From JAEXOD01 sp963663265 (lineage in GTDB: Bacteria > Bacteroidota > Ignavibacteria > Ignavibacteriales > Melioribacteraceae), in contig CAXXXM010000004.1 of the NCBI GenBank assembly GCA_963663265.2, positions 186,001-250,000 of the forward strand: a stretch of 64,000 nt of DNA, in the 5' to 3' direction. The notes below the pieces were generated by a model that searched no databases, had not been told where the DNA came from, and worked only from the letters and a program-made list of their open reading frames with translations. The first letter of the stretch is position 1. Every line of letters starts with the position of its first letter. A program made the translations under genes and the position numbers. Of this stretch, positions 33,091 through 42,139 are shown one piece after another.

Positions 33091-34242
33091 TTGGTTATTG
33101 GAATACCAAAAGAAATTGCAAAGGGTGAAAACAGGGTTTCTATTGTTCCTGATGTAGCGGCAAAACTGATAAAAAAAGGCTTTTCCATAAACATTGAAAA
33201 AAACGCCGGATTAAATGCAGGGTATACAGATCAAAAGTATATTGATGCCGGTGTAAATGTAGTTGATAATGTTGAAAGTTTGTATCAGTCTGCTGATATT
33301 GTATTAAAAGTTCAACGCCCCTTATTTAACAGCGAAACACAAAAAAATGAAATCGACCTGCTAAAACCAGGCAGTTTACTAATTGCACTATCATACGTTT
33401 TACATTATCCTGAAATAGCAGAACAATGTGCCCAAAAGAAAATAAATTTTCTGTCGATGGATTTAATTCCACGTACAACATTAGCTCAAAAAATGGATGC
33501 TCTTAGTTCACAAGCTAATATTGCAGGCTACAAAAGTGTAATTCTTGCAGGCAACTATTTACGTAAAATATTCCCCTTATTAATGACAGCAGCCGGAACA
33601 ATTCAGCCGGCAAAAGTAGTAATAATGGGGGCAGGAGTAGCCGGTTTACAAGCATTAGGCACAGCAAAACGTTTAGGAGCAATTGTTGAAGTTTCCGATG
33701 TGAGAGCTGCCGTTAAAGAAGAAGTAGAAAGTTTGGGCGGAAGATTTATTGAACTTGATTCTGATTCTAACATGCAGGATAGCGGCGGTTATGCAAAAGA
33801 AGCAAGTGAAGAATTTTTACAAAAACAAAAAGCCTTACTATTTAAGCATATTACAGAAGCTGATATTGTTATTACAACCGCATTAGTCCCCGGCAAAAAA
33901 GCACCAATATTGGTTACCGAAGAAATGGTTAAAAATATGCGACCCGGTTCTGTAGTTTTAGATATGGCAGTTGAATTTGGTGGAAATTGCGAAATTAGCG
34001 AATTAAATAAAACTATTGTAAAAAACAACGTTACTATTATTGGCGAATCAAATTTGCCTTCATTAGTTGCAACTCACTCAAGTGAAGTATATTCCAAAAA
34101 TTTATTAAGCCTTCTTGAACATATTATTAAAGAAAACAAACTTTTCCCTAAAATAGATGATGAAATAGTTAAAGGAGCTTTAATTACTTACAATGGTGAA
34201 ATAGTAAATAACCGAGTAAAAGATTTGTTAAATAAAAATTAG
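33091..34242 (+). CDS. pntAA: NAD(P) transhydrogenase subunit alpha part 1
   Basis: A protein of about 383 residues with the NAD(H)-binding domain I of proton-translocating transhydrogenase. It resembles alanine dehydrogenase: IGIPKEIAKGENRVSIVPDV at the start, ALSSQANIAGYKSV, VIMGAGVAGLQALGTAKRLGAIVEVSDV, and the mobile-loop region MQDSGGYAKEAS. I choose the TTG at 33091 because GGAGGA at 33081-33086 is then a correctly spaced RBS. An upstream TTG at 33079 would place the RBS inside the gene. It is the split-type alpha subunit, followed by the two-helix PntAB and PntB. Confidence 0.93.
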   Translation: MVIGIPKEIAKGENRVSIVPDVAAKLIKKGFSINIEKNAGLNAGYTDQKYIDAGVNVVDNVESLYQSADIVLKVQRPLFNSETQKNEIDLLKPGSLLIALSYVLHYPEIAEQCAQKKINFLSMDLIPRTTLAQKMDALSSQANIAGYKSVILAGNYLRKIFPLLMTAAGTIQPAKVVIMGAGVAGLQALGTAKRLGAIVEVSDVRAAVKEEVESLGGRFIELDSDSNMQDSGGYAKEASEEFLQKQKALLFKHITEADIVITTALVPGKKAPILVTEEMVKNMRPGSVVLDMAVEFGGNCEISELNKTIVKNNVTIIGESNLPSLVATHSSEVYSKNLLSLLEHIIKENKLFPKIDDEIVKGALITYNGEIVNNRVKDLLNKN

Positions 34243-34250
34243 GATTTAAA

Positions 34251-34535
34251 ATGCAGGATTCACAGCTTTTAATGGAAATATATGTTTTTGTGCTGGGTAT
34301 TTTTGTAGGCTTTGAGCTTATTACAAAAGTACCTCCAACTTTACACACTCCATTAATGTCCGGCTCTAATGCAATATCTGGCATTACAATAGTTGGGGCA
34401 TTATTAAGTGCAGGATTAGAACAATTTACAATCAGTACAATTTTTGGATTAATTGCAATTATATTTGCTACCATTAACGTAGTTGGTGGTTTTGTTGTTA
34501 CTGATAGAATGTTAAAAATGTTTAAGAAAAAGTGA
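34251..34535 (+). CDS. pntAB: NAD(P) transhydrogenase subunit alpha part 2 (membrane)
   Basis: A 94-residue membrane protein of domain II with three predicted helices: VFVLGIFVGFELITKVP, an ITIVGALLSAG segment, and IFGLIAIIFATINVVGGFVVTDRML. The signature PPTLHTPLMSGSNAISGI is typical of PntAB. It lies 8 bases downstream of pntAA and 7 bases upstream of pntB. Together the three make a proton-pumping transhydrogenase that reduces NADP+ with NADH at the expense of the proton gradient. Confidence 0.93.
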   Translation: MQDSQLLMEIYVFVLGIFVGFELITKVPPTLHTPLMSGSNAISGITIVGALLSAGLEQFTISTIFGLIAIIFATINVVGGFVVTDRMLKMFKKK

Positions 34536-34542
34536 GATTAAT

Positions 34543-35964
34543 ATGAATATACTAACCATAGAAATTACATATTTAATTTCATCTATTTTATTCATATTTG
34601 GAATTAAACAATTAGGATCTCCTAAAACTGCAAGAAAAGGAAATACTTTATCTGCTATTGGAATGCTGCTGGCTATTGTAGCAACTCTTTTATACAAATC
34701 AATTGTTACATACGAATGGATAATAATTGGCTTAGTAGTTGGTTCATTAATTGGTTATATATTAGCAATTAAAATTCCAATGACAGGTATGCCTCAAATG
34801 GTAGGCTTACTTAATGGTTTTGGTGGAGCCGCTTCTACTTTAGTTGCTTTATCAGAGTACTATAAAATTCTTTTTAAACTCGGTGGAAAATCAGGTGGTG
34901 AATTAGAATTTACCATTGCCGGTTCAATTTCTATTGTATTAAGTTTATTAATTGGGGCAGTAACTTTTACAGGTTCACTTATCGCTTTTGGTAAACTTCA
35001 AGGAATTGTAACAGGAAAAGTAGTAAAATTTGCCGGGCAGCAGCTGCTTAATTTAGTATTATTACTTGCAATAATTACTTTTGGGATATTAATTGTTATT
35101 AATCCTAACTTTGCCGGTAATTATATTATTGCATTAACAATTGTTTCATTAATACTTGGAGTTTTACTGGTATTGCCTATTGGTGGTGCTGATATGCCGG
35201 TTGCAATATCATTGTTAAATTCTTATTCAGGCTTGGCAGCGGCTACAACAGGGTTTGTTTTAAGAAATAACGAGTTGATAATTGCCGGAGCATTGGTTGG
35301 AGCATCAGGAATTATACTAACGCAAATTATGTGTAAGGGAATGAATAGATCATTAATGAATGTTCTTTTAGGTGGTTGGGATTCTGCCGGTTCTTCAAGC
35401 AGTTCAAGTTCAACATCAGGCTCGCCTAAAGGTGATATTAAATCGGTTGACTCGGAAGAAGCTGCAATGATTTTTGATTCGGCAAGTTCTGTAATAATTG
35501 TCCCCGGTTACGGAATGGCAGTAGCTCAAGCTCAACATGCAATTCGCGATTTAGTTAACATATTAGAAAAGAAAAATATTAAAGTTCGATTTGCAATTCA
35601 CCCTGTTGCAGGAAGAATGCCCGGACATATGAACGTTTTGCTTGCTGAGGCACAAATATCTTACGATAAACTTTATGCCTTAGAAGATATTAATGATGAT
35701 TTCTCTAATACAGATGTAGTACTTATTATTGGGGCAAACGATGTTGTTAATCCTGCGGCACGACATGATCAGAATAGTCCAATTTTTGGAATGCCTATAT
35801 TAAACGTTGATTACGCAAAAACAGTAATTATGAATAAACGCTCTATGAACCCTGGTTATGCCGGAATTGATAATGAATTATTCTTCTATCCAAATACCTT
35901 AATGTATTTTGGTGATGCAAAAGATGCAGTAACAAAACTTACAAATGAATTAAAAAACCTTTAA
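34543..35964 (+). CDS. pntB: NAD(P) transhydrogenase subunit beta
   Basis: A 473-residue protein. Eight or nine helices (domain II) fill the first 270 residues, with MVGLLNGFGGAASTLVALSEY and IGGADMPVAISLLNSYSG. A serine-rich linker (about 285-296, SSSSSSSTSG) leads to the NADP(H)-binding domain III: VIIVPGYGMAVAQAQHAI, RFAIHPVAGRMPGHMNVLLAEA, IIGANDVVNPAARHD and MNKRSMNPGYAGIDNELF. All catalytic residues expected in this domain are present. The long Ser stretch is somewhat unusual but within linker variability. A terminator follows by about 50 bases. Confidence 0.95.
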   Translation: MNILTIEITYLISSILFIFGIKQLGSPKTARKGNTLSAIGMLLAIVATLLYKSIVTYEWIIIGLVVGSLIGYILAIKIPMTGMPQMVGLLNGFGGAASTLVALSEYYKILFKLGGKSGGELEFTIAGSISIVLSLLIGAVTFTGSLIAFGKLQGIVTGKVVKFAGQQLLNLVLLLAIITFGILIVINPNFAGNYIIALTIVSLILGVLLVLPIGGADMPVAISLLNSYSGLAAATTGFVLRNNELIIAGALVGASGIILTQIMCKGMNRSLMNVLLGGWDSAGSSSSSSSTSGSPKGDIKSVDSEEAAMIFDSASSVIIVPGYGMAVAQAQHAIRDLVNILEKKNIKVRFAIHPVAGRMPGHMNVLLAEAQISYDKLYALEDINDDFSNTDVVLIIGANDVVNPAARHDQNSPIFGMPILNVDYAKTVIMNKRSMNPGYAGIDNELFFYPNTLMYFGDAKDAVTKLTNELKNL

Positions 35965-35979
35965 AAAGGGAAAAGATAA

Positions 35980-36014
35980 TTTTTAATTCTTAGTTCTTAA
36001 TTTTTAATTATTGA
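35980..36014 (+). repeat. AT-rich terminator-associated repeat, left copy
   Basis: A repeat of the type ttctta...attattga. An imperfect inverted copy lies at 47583-47623, on the far side of the rocD terminator, so the two repeat-plus-hairpin units face each other across the accessory region. Confidence 0.55.
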
Positions 36015-36015
36015 T

Positions 36016-36053
36016 AAAACGTTGAGCAAAATACGCTCAACGTTTTAATTTTT
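36016..36053 (+). terminator. Terminator of the pnt operon; left border of the accessory region
   Basis: Perfect 12-bp stem aaaacgttgagc / gctcaacgtttt with a 7-base loop, followed by aa and T7. Directly before it lies an AT-rich repeat (35980-36014), also found inverted beyond the rocD terminator. Confidence 0.92.
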
Positions 36054-36109
36054 TTGATTTTATTTATTACTCTTCCACTCTTTGATGTTAGCTGTTACAT
36101 ATTAACTAT

Positions 36110-36270
36110 TTACTGCTTTTGTCACTTGTTTCTCGTCACTCGTCACACCGTCACTCGTTGCTTTAATGTGTCGCACCTAACGGAGCTTTATTATTTTTTG
36201 TTTTCATTTTACTATTGATGTTTCAACCCTAACGGGTCTGGTTAGATGAAAATTAGAGATATTTTGCTTT
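36110..36270 (+). repeat. GTCAC-rich segment and unit R1, first copy
   Basis: Degenerate gtcact(t/c)g words (36118-36160) precede unit R1, about 36168-36266, which contains cctaacggagctttatta and the short palindrome-like aaccctaacgggtctgg. R1 recurs at 36578-36680 and at 46828-46932 with only a few changes. No reading frame is convincing. Confidence 0.7.
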
Positions 36271-36334
36271 TTTACACATTTTTATATCTAAAAATATTAT
36301 TTATAGAATAAATGTTGAATTATTTAAACAAATA

Positions 36335-36500
36335 TTGCTTTTACTATTCACTATAACCTGTTACCTGTTTCCTGCTTTTGTCACGCATTACTTGTCACTT
36401 ATTTGCTATTCACTATTAGCTGTTACATATAAACTATTTACTGCTTTTGTCACTTGTTTCTCGTCACTCGTCACTTTTTTTCTGTTACCTGCCTTTGTCA
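36335..36500 (+). repeat. GTCAC / TGTTAC-rich low-complexity segment
   Basis: Words such as ctgttacctg, tgtcac, cgttacttg and ctcgtcactcg recur many times with small variations. The same type of sequence occurs at 46715-46830 and at 37090-37130. It is not a CRISPR array since spacing and unit length are irregular. Confidence 0.65.
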
Positions 36501-37280
36501 CGCGTTACTTGTTACTTGTCACTTTTTTGCTTTTTGCTGCTTTTCGTCACTTGTCACACCGTCACTCGTCACTTTCTTGTGTCCCACCTAACGGAGCTTT
36601 ATTATTTTTTGTTTTCATTTTACTATTAATGTTTCAACCCTAACGGGTCTGGTTAGATGAAGAAATGAGAGATTTTGTTTTTTTACTCATTTTTATTTTT
36701 CAATATATTAAATCAAGCGAAACAAGATTAATGATTAAACATAAGACCCGGCGGGTCGAAATATTAATAGTACCACAAAATAAAAAAGCAATGAAAGCTG
36801 GCGGAGCCAGCGACATGTTTTTGGTAATTGTTTAGCAAACTCATCCTCCGACTCAATAAACCCCATTGAGTACACCGCCTTCTCTTCAAACAAGAGAAGG
36901 AGTGACTACTTTTAAAACAATACGTAATTACAAATTTGGTTGCATAAATTAATCCCTCTTATGTCACCGGTTCCCGGTTATAAACCTGAAACTTGTGACT
37001 TGAGACTTGAAACTGGTTTATATTTGTCTGAACTGGGATTATTAGGATTAAACAGATTTTAGGGATTAATCTTTTGCAAATTTTTCGTCACATGTCACAT
37101 CGTCACTCGTTACTTTTTTAGGTCACCGGTGCCCGGTTAAAAATAATCATAACATGGTGATTGGTAATTGGGTGAATAGTAATTGGTACAAAAGCATTCC
37201 AGCCGGAATGGCACTATTGGTAGAAAAATCCAAACAACAACACAAAATACCCACTCCAGAGCGAGTGGGGTTAATTTTGT
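36500..37280 (+). repeat. Long direct repeat, left copy (L1), flanking the defence island
   Basis: The segment is colinear with 46755-47495. Shared blocks in the same order: R1 (cctaacggag...), R2 (aaacataagacccggcgggtcg, gctggcggagccagcgac, ataaaccccattgag), R3 (acgtaattacaaatttggttg, gtcaccggt, gaaacttgtgac, ggattattaggatta), and the palindromic cattccagccggaatgg. Identity over blocks is very high by eye; short insertions distinguish the copies, for example the acaagagaaggagtga segment present only on the left. Both copies are in the same orientation. Confidence 0.85.
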
Positions 37281-37665
37281 TACATCGCCCATTAAAACAT
37301 CTGTTGTTTTATTTCCCAGAGCGAATCCGCTGGATTCACCAAATGTGTATTGGGTTTTAGAACCGGGAACCGGTGATATATTTGTAGCCCGCCGATACCC
37401 CAACAAATCAAAAAAAACCATAACATTGTGATTGGTAGTTGGTGAATAGTGATTGGCACAAACCCATTCCAGCCGGAATGGCTCTATTGGTAGAAATATT
37501 CCATACAACACACAATCCCCACTCCAGAGTGAGTGAGGCTGCATTTGTAGCATTGCATATATAATATGTTTTATCTGCCAGAGCGAATCCGCTGGATTCA
37601 CCAAATGTGTATTGGGTTTTAGAACCGGGAACCGGTGATATATTTGTAGCCCGCCGACACCCCAA
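37145..37665 (+). repeat. Two-unit tandem repeat of about 262-271 bp
   Basis: Each unit contains gtgattggta, attccagccggaatggc, gcgaatccgctggattc, gtattgggttttagaaccgg and tttgtagcccgccga. Matching points: gagcgaatcc at 37319 and again at 37581, 262 bases apart. The unit is rich in short inverted repeats (cattcc/ggaatg, gaatcc/ggattc). A minus-strand ORF across it is an artefact of the repeat. Confidence 0.8.
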
Positions 37666-37744
37666 CAAAACAAAAAAAACCGGGCACCGGTGACATAATA
37701 TTTCTCTATATGTAAAACAACTTCAAAAAAAACAAAAAAACCTG

Positions 37745-38290
37745 CCATGCGATATATAAGACCCATCGGGTCGAAACATCAATAGCAAATCGGAAACAAA
37801 CAATAAATCAAGCCCCAGCGTGGGCGACACATTTTTTATGCTTGCTGGGGAACTCATCCCTCGACTCAATAAAGGCCATTGAGTACACCGCCTTCTCTTC
37901 AAACAAGAGAAGGAGTGACGACTGTTATGGTAATACGTTTTTATAAAATTGGTTGCATAAATTTGTCCCTCTTATGTCACCGGTGCCCGGTTAAGAACCT
38001 GAAACTTGTGACTTGAGACTTGAAACTGGGTTTATATTTGTCTGAACTGGGATTATTAGGATTAAACAGATTTTAGGGATTAATCTTTTGCAAATTTTTC
38101 GTCACATGTCACATCGTCACTCGTTACTTTTTTAAGTCACCGGTGCCCGGTTAAAAAAAACCATAACTTGGGGATTGGTAATTGGGTGAATAGTAATTGG
38201 TACAAAAGCATTCCAGCCGGAATGGCACTATTGGTAGAAAAAATCCAAACAACAACACACAATCCCCACTCCGGAGTGAGTGGGTATAAT
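37745..38290 (+). repeat. Third copy (L2) of R2/R3, next to the defence operon
   Basis: A second left copy of the blocks R2 and R3: a variant agacccatcgggtcg, tgagtacaccgcc, acaagagaaggagtgacgac, ggttgcataaatt, gtcaccggtgcccgg and attccagccggaatgg. It ends about 20 bases before the stop codon of the SLOG-like gene. Compared with L1 the palindromic core differs (cccatcggg instead of cccggcggg). Confidence 0.78.
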
Positions 38291-38311
38291 AATTGTTAAC
38301 AAACCCAATTA

Positions 38312-38776
38312 TTAATCTTGGTAAAGGTATGTTATTGGTTTTTCTTTTATTGTAGATAAAATTATTTTTAATAATCCATTTGGTGAGGCATAACCTATTA
38401 CTATTTCATCAGCCAAATCCAATATATATTTATTCCGCTTTAGTGCCGTCTCTTTTGTTACACGTGTTACATTATTTTCAAATGGCGATATTATTAACAA
38501 ACGCCCTTTATTAATATGGGGTAATAATTCAGGCTCAACCCTTTTTTTTAGTCCCCTTGCTAAAACCAAAATTATAGGCTGTGTACCTTTTAGCAAATAC
38601 TTAAAAACATCTTTTTCTAATGGACTGTGGCAGCCACAAACAACACAAACACCGTTTTCGCGTTGTTCTATTGCCCAGTCATAACTTCTTAAAACAGAAC
38701 CCGCAACAAATTTTTGACTGCAAAGAAACGCCTTCTTATTACTGCTTTTTAATTCTATGCTTCCTAAATAATTCAT
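38312..38776 (-). CDS. DprA/SLOG-like Rossmann protein (last gene of defence operon)
   Basis: A 154-residue protein with a SLOG/DprA-related fold. Recognisable elements: FLCSQKFVAGSVLRSYDWAI, VVCGCHSPLEKDVFKYLLKG, QPIILVLARGLKKRVEPELL, GRLLIISPF, ETALKRNKYILDLADEIVIG and a final glycine loop. SLOG domains bind nucleotides or nucleotide-derived signals and in defence loci may be sensors. The protein is far shorter than dprA at 20055 and lacks its winged helix. It lies 18 bases downstream of the methylase gene on the same strand, so it is almost certainly co-transcribed with it. The stop is close to repeat L2. Confidence 0.75.
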   Translation of the reverse strand: MNYLGSIELKSSNKKAFLCSQKFVAGSVLRSYDWAIEQRENGVCVVCGCHSPLEKDVFKYLLKGTQPIILVLARGLKKRVEPELLPHINKGRLLIISPFENNVTRVTKETALKRNKYILDLADEIVIGYASPNGLLKIILSTIKEKPITYLYQD

Positions 38777-38794
38777 AAATTTACATAATTATTT

Positions 38795-41700
38795 TTATTC
38801 TTCATCCTCTTCCAAATCTTTCCCCATTCTATATTTTATATCATAATTTATTATGAAATCAAGTTCTTCTTCGGTGAAGTTGTAATATTTGGATAAAGTT
38901 AAATCTATTTCATCTATAATCAATTTGGATTTCTTTATGAAAAAATGTTGTTTTTCCATAGTAAAATTTCTCCCCTTTTTCGAATAGTTGCGTTTAATGT
39001 TATGACTATTTCTCAAATAATCTTCTTGTAATTGCTTTCCTAAATTAAATAATCTTTGCTTACCCAAATCGGTTAATGACTGAAGAAAGATAGGGAATTT
39101 AAAATCACGACTATTTATTACTTGGCAACTGGACCAAGTAATATAGTGTACAAAAAACAGAGACGAAGACAAAATTGAAATATCAATATATTTATCTAAT
39201 TCATTTTGCGAGTAAATCTTCTTCATTTCCCCAGTTGATTGGAGTTCCCCGTTTTCAAGAAAAAAAGGTTCCTTTTCCAATATTTTAACCCAGTACTGAA
39301 CAGCACGAAAATAATAAAAATACCATTCAGTTTCGTAATAACAAAATTGATTTTTTAACAGATTGGACTTAGAACTATTATCCATTTTTTTTAGTATTTC
39401 TTTAAATAGCTTATTAGGTATTTTGGGGATTGAACCTTCAATATAAATCTCAGTACATTCAGTATATGAGAGAGTTTGAAATAAGCTTGATCTAAATTCA
39501 GTATACCATTTCGAATATTTAGTAGTATATACTTTTGGAGATTCCATTTTAAATACTATAGATATTGCTAGTAGCATATCAGCACCTTCAAAAAGTTTTG
39601 ATGGACGCCAAGAAAAATTACTAACCCACATTAAATTGTTTGTTAAAAAATATTTTTGTAAAACAGATAGTTTATCAGCAGATATGCTACTATTTGGTAA
39701 AATCATCCCAAATTTCCCATTTTCAATTCCCAAATCCAAAGCCCGTTCAGAACAAGCTGCATACAAGTTGCTACACTGAATTGTTTTATATCCAACTAAT
39801 TTGTATTGAAAATTAGTTGGAGTATATACTACATAAGGTGGATTTCCAATTATAACATCAAAACCACCATGCAAATTAATTATTTCATAAAACTCAGCGT
39901 ACCAATGAAAAGGTTTATGTGAAGAGAGCCACTCATCATATTTTAAATATGAATATCTTTTATCGTGTAATAAACGATTTAAACTATTATTTAGACTCAT
40001 CAACTTTAAATTTAAGTCATTTTTTGCATCTTTAAATTCTAAATAATCAACACCGGCACCTAATTGTAATTCTTTATAGCGATTAAAAGCAGAAGAAACA
40101 ATATCACACTCTTCAGTAATTTTATCAATATCTTTATTAAAATCAAGAGCAGTATTAATCGAAGCTATGATTTCCTCTTTTGAAACATATCCAATTAATG
40201 TATTACCTGAGCGAATATTAAAATCAATATCGGGTAAAGGTTCAAGCCCGGAATTAGGTTTAGAAGGATCTAAATCAACAGTAGAAACAAGTTTTAAGAA
40301 CATACGCAGTTTTGCAATTTCAACTGCTTCTTTCATAATATCAACGCCATAAAGATTGCGTAAAATAATAGATTTATAAATAAAATATTTACGGTTGTTA
40401 TGGATGCTATTATTAATTTTACTTAATATACCTTCAAAATATATATGTTTATGCGGGTTATTGTTTTCAACAAACTCACACATTCTATTAATGCAGGTTT
40501 CATATAAAGGTTCCAAAATATTAAGTGCCGCAAATAAAAAAGCACCCGATCCACAAGTTGGGTCTAAAATAGTAACTTTTTCAATAGCTTTGTAAAATTC
40601 GCGTATAAAATCGGAATCATCTGTATATTCCAAATAATCAAGAGTAAACTGAATAATATTTAAATTATAAGTAATAAAATCATTAATGGAAGAAATCTGA
40701 CCGTATTCAATTTTTTCTTTTACTTCAAAATATCTATTTCTACGTTCAACAACTTCGCGCCAAATTTCGGTAGGCAGAGCAAATTCAACAGGTGCGGGTT
40801 TATTCCATTCTTTTCTAAGTTCCAATAAAATCGGTGGTTTATTTTCAACGTCTTTAACTAATCTATTTTGTATTTCAGGGTTAATTCCCTTTTTAATTTC
40901 TTCGGGCAATTCAAGGCTACACCCTTTTTTAACTGCATCGTAAATATATTTATCACCACTATTTTTAAGAAACTGCCAAAGTTCGTTTTCAAATTGAAAA
41001 GCGTTAGGATATTTACGTTTAACCTCATCAAACAAAAAGGGAATAATACAATTTTTGCCAATATACTCGGTAATATCTTCTTTAGTATAATAAGCCCCCA
41101 TTTGGGCACGGTCGTTAATATATTTTTCAAAAATATATCCAATAACATCAGGGTTTACTTCGTTACCCGAAGCATTTTGTCGTGTATCCAAATGCCATTC
41201 ATATTCATCAAAAAAGTTAAAAACAGATTCAAAAGCTTCATCAGCAATATCAATTGAAGAATAATCTTTCTCAATTTCGTGCTCATCAAATAAACCCCCA
41301 TTCAAATATGGGACATTCCCTATTTCAGAAATAAGTGTAGTATTATCTCTATCACTTGCACCTAATCCTTTGTGGAATAAAACCAATAAAAAATTTTTAT
41401 AAAAAGAATAAAATTGATCCGAACCATGATTAGTTTTACAATAATCAAGTTTATCTTTTAAATAATTCAGATTACTATCTAAAAATCCTTTTTTTTGAAT
41501 AAAATAACAAAACATCAATCTATTAAGCATTAAAGAGGCATACCATTCAGTATTTGCAATATCATCAATACCCATAATAAATTTTTTAAAGGCAGTATGC
41601 TCTTTTTTAAATCTATCATAAAACTTTTTGGTAATTTTTTCACTATTTTGTAAAAAGTTATCAGCAACACGTTTAGTTACGTCAACAATTGTAATATTTT

Positions 41701-42136
41701 CTTCTTCGTCCAATTCAAAAAACAAACCGTTTGCTCTTACATATAACAACTGAGGGTCTTGGTTAGTATTATAAAAAGTTTCGTTGTATTTAGAGGCTTT
41801 ACCGGGAATACGTGTAACTAACTGCCAAATTTGTTCAGTTTTATTATTATCAATAAAAATAATTATATGAAAACTTAAATATTTAAGAACTTGTAATTCA
41901 ATTTTTTTTCTAATAGTTTTATCAGGAATTTTGCCATTTATATCCGGTTCGCATAACAATACTTTAAATCCATTTTTTTCAGCTACTGAGCGTAAAGAAA
42001 AAGAAGGTGTGGTAGTACCATCTTTAATAATAACACTTAAAGCGGCATTATCATTATTCCAACCCATTTCATTAAAAAGATTACTAAATCTAAATTCTTT
42101 TATGTAATTAGCAAATTCAGTTTTACTTAAACCCAT
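38795..42136 (-). CDS. Eco57I-type N6-adenine DNA methylase, large, of a restriction-like system
   Basis: A 1113-residue protein. SAM-binding motif I TILDPTCGSGAFLFAALNIL (about 523) and catalytic motif IV DVIIGNPPYVVY (about 760) are intact, so adenine methylation is expected. The region about 1-400 before the methylase may hold a specificity or regulatory module: early residues FKVLLCEP and FHIIIFIDNN resemble a degenerate nuclease-like core, but the catalytic ExK is not clear. The region after motif IV (about 780-1113) is likely target recognition. In type IIG/BREX-type enzymes such a protein gives modification. It starts 3 bases after the stop of the helicase gene and shares the operon with three other genes. 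Restriction activity must reside elsewhere or be lost. Confidence 0.83.
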   Translation of the reverse strand: MGLSKTEFANYIKEFRFSNLFNEMGWNNDNAALSVIIKDGTTTPSFSLRSVAEKNGFKVLLCEPDINGKIPDKTIRKKIELQVLKYLSFHIIIFIDNNKTEQIWQLVTRIPGKASKYNETFYNTNQDPQLLYVRANGLFFELDEEENITIVDVTKRVADNFLQNSEKITKKFYDRFKKEHTAFKKFIMGIDDIANTEWYASLMLNRLMFCYFIQKKGFLDSNLNYLKDKLDYCKTNHGSDQFYSFYKNFLLVLFHKGLGASDRDNTTLISEIGNVPYLNGGLFDEHEIEKDYSSIDIADEAFESVFNFFDEYEWHLDTRQNASGNEVNPDVIGYIFEKYINDRAQMGAYYTKEDITEYIGKNCIIPFLFDEVKRKYPNAFQFENELWQFLKNSGDKYIYDAVKKGCSLELPEEIKKGINPEIQNRLVKDVENKPPILLELRKEWNKPAPVEFALPTEIWREVVERRNRYFEVKEKIEYGQISSINDFITYNLNIIQFTLDYLEYTDDSDFIREFYKAIEKVTILDPTCGSGAFLFAALNILEPLYETCINRMCEFVENNNPHKHIYFEGILSKINNSIHNNRKYFIYKSIILRNLYGVDIMKEAVEIAKLRMFLKLVSTVDLDPSKPNSGLEPLPDIDFNIRSGNTLIGYVSKEEIIASINTALDFNKDIDKITEECDIVSSAFNRYKELQLGAGVDYLEFKDAKNDLNLKLMSLNNSLNRLLHDKRYSYLKYDEWLSSHKPFHWYAEFYEIINLHGGFDVIIGNPPYVVYTPTNFQYKLVGYKTIQCSNLYAACSERALDLGIENGKFGMILPNSSISADKLSVLQKYFLTNNLMWVSNFSWRPSKLFEGADMLLAISIVFKMESPKVYTTKYSKWYTEFRSSLFQTLSYTECTEIYIEGSIPKIPNKLFKEILKKMDNSSKSNLLKNQFCYYETEWYFYYFRAVQYWVKILEKEPFFLENGELQSTGEMKKIYSQNELDKYIDISILSSSLFFVHYITWSSCQVINSRDFKFPIFLQSLTDLGKQRLFNLGKQLQEDYLRNSHNIKRNYSKKGRNFTMEKQHFFIKKSKLIIDEIDLTLSKYYNFTEEELDFIINYDIKYRMGKDLEEDEE

Positions 42137-42139
42137 AAT

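Noticed and set aside
36335..36643. Plus-strand ORFs in the GTCAC-rich segment
   Set aside because: Composition is low-complexity (Leu/Phe/Thr/Ser words from repeated gtcact sequence), with no family resemblance and no conserved frame between copies.
37137..37766. Minus-strand ORF of 209 residues across the tandem repeat
   Set aside because: It is made of the duplicated repeat units (the same peptide words occur twice), has no start context, and overlaps palindromic sequence; other copies of the same repeat are not open.
36110..38290. CRISPR array
   Set aside because: Repeats are long blocks in mosaic order without regular unit-spacer spacing; no cas genes are present.
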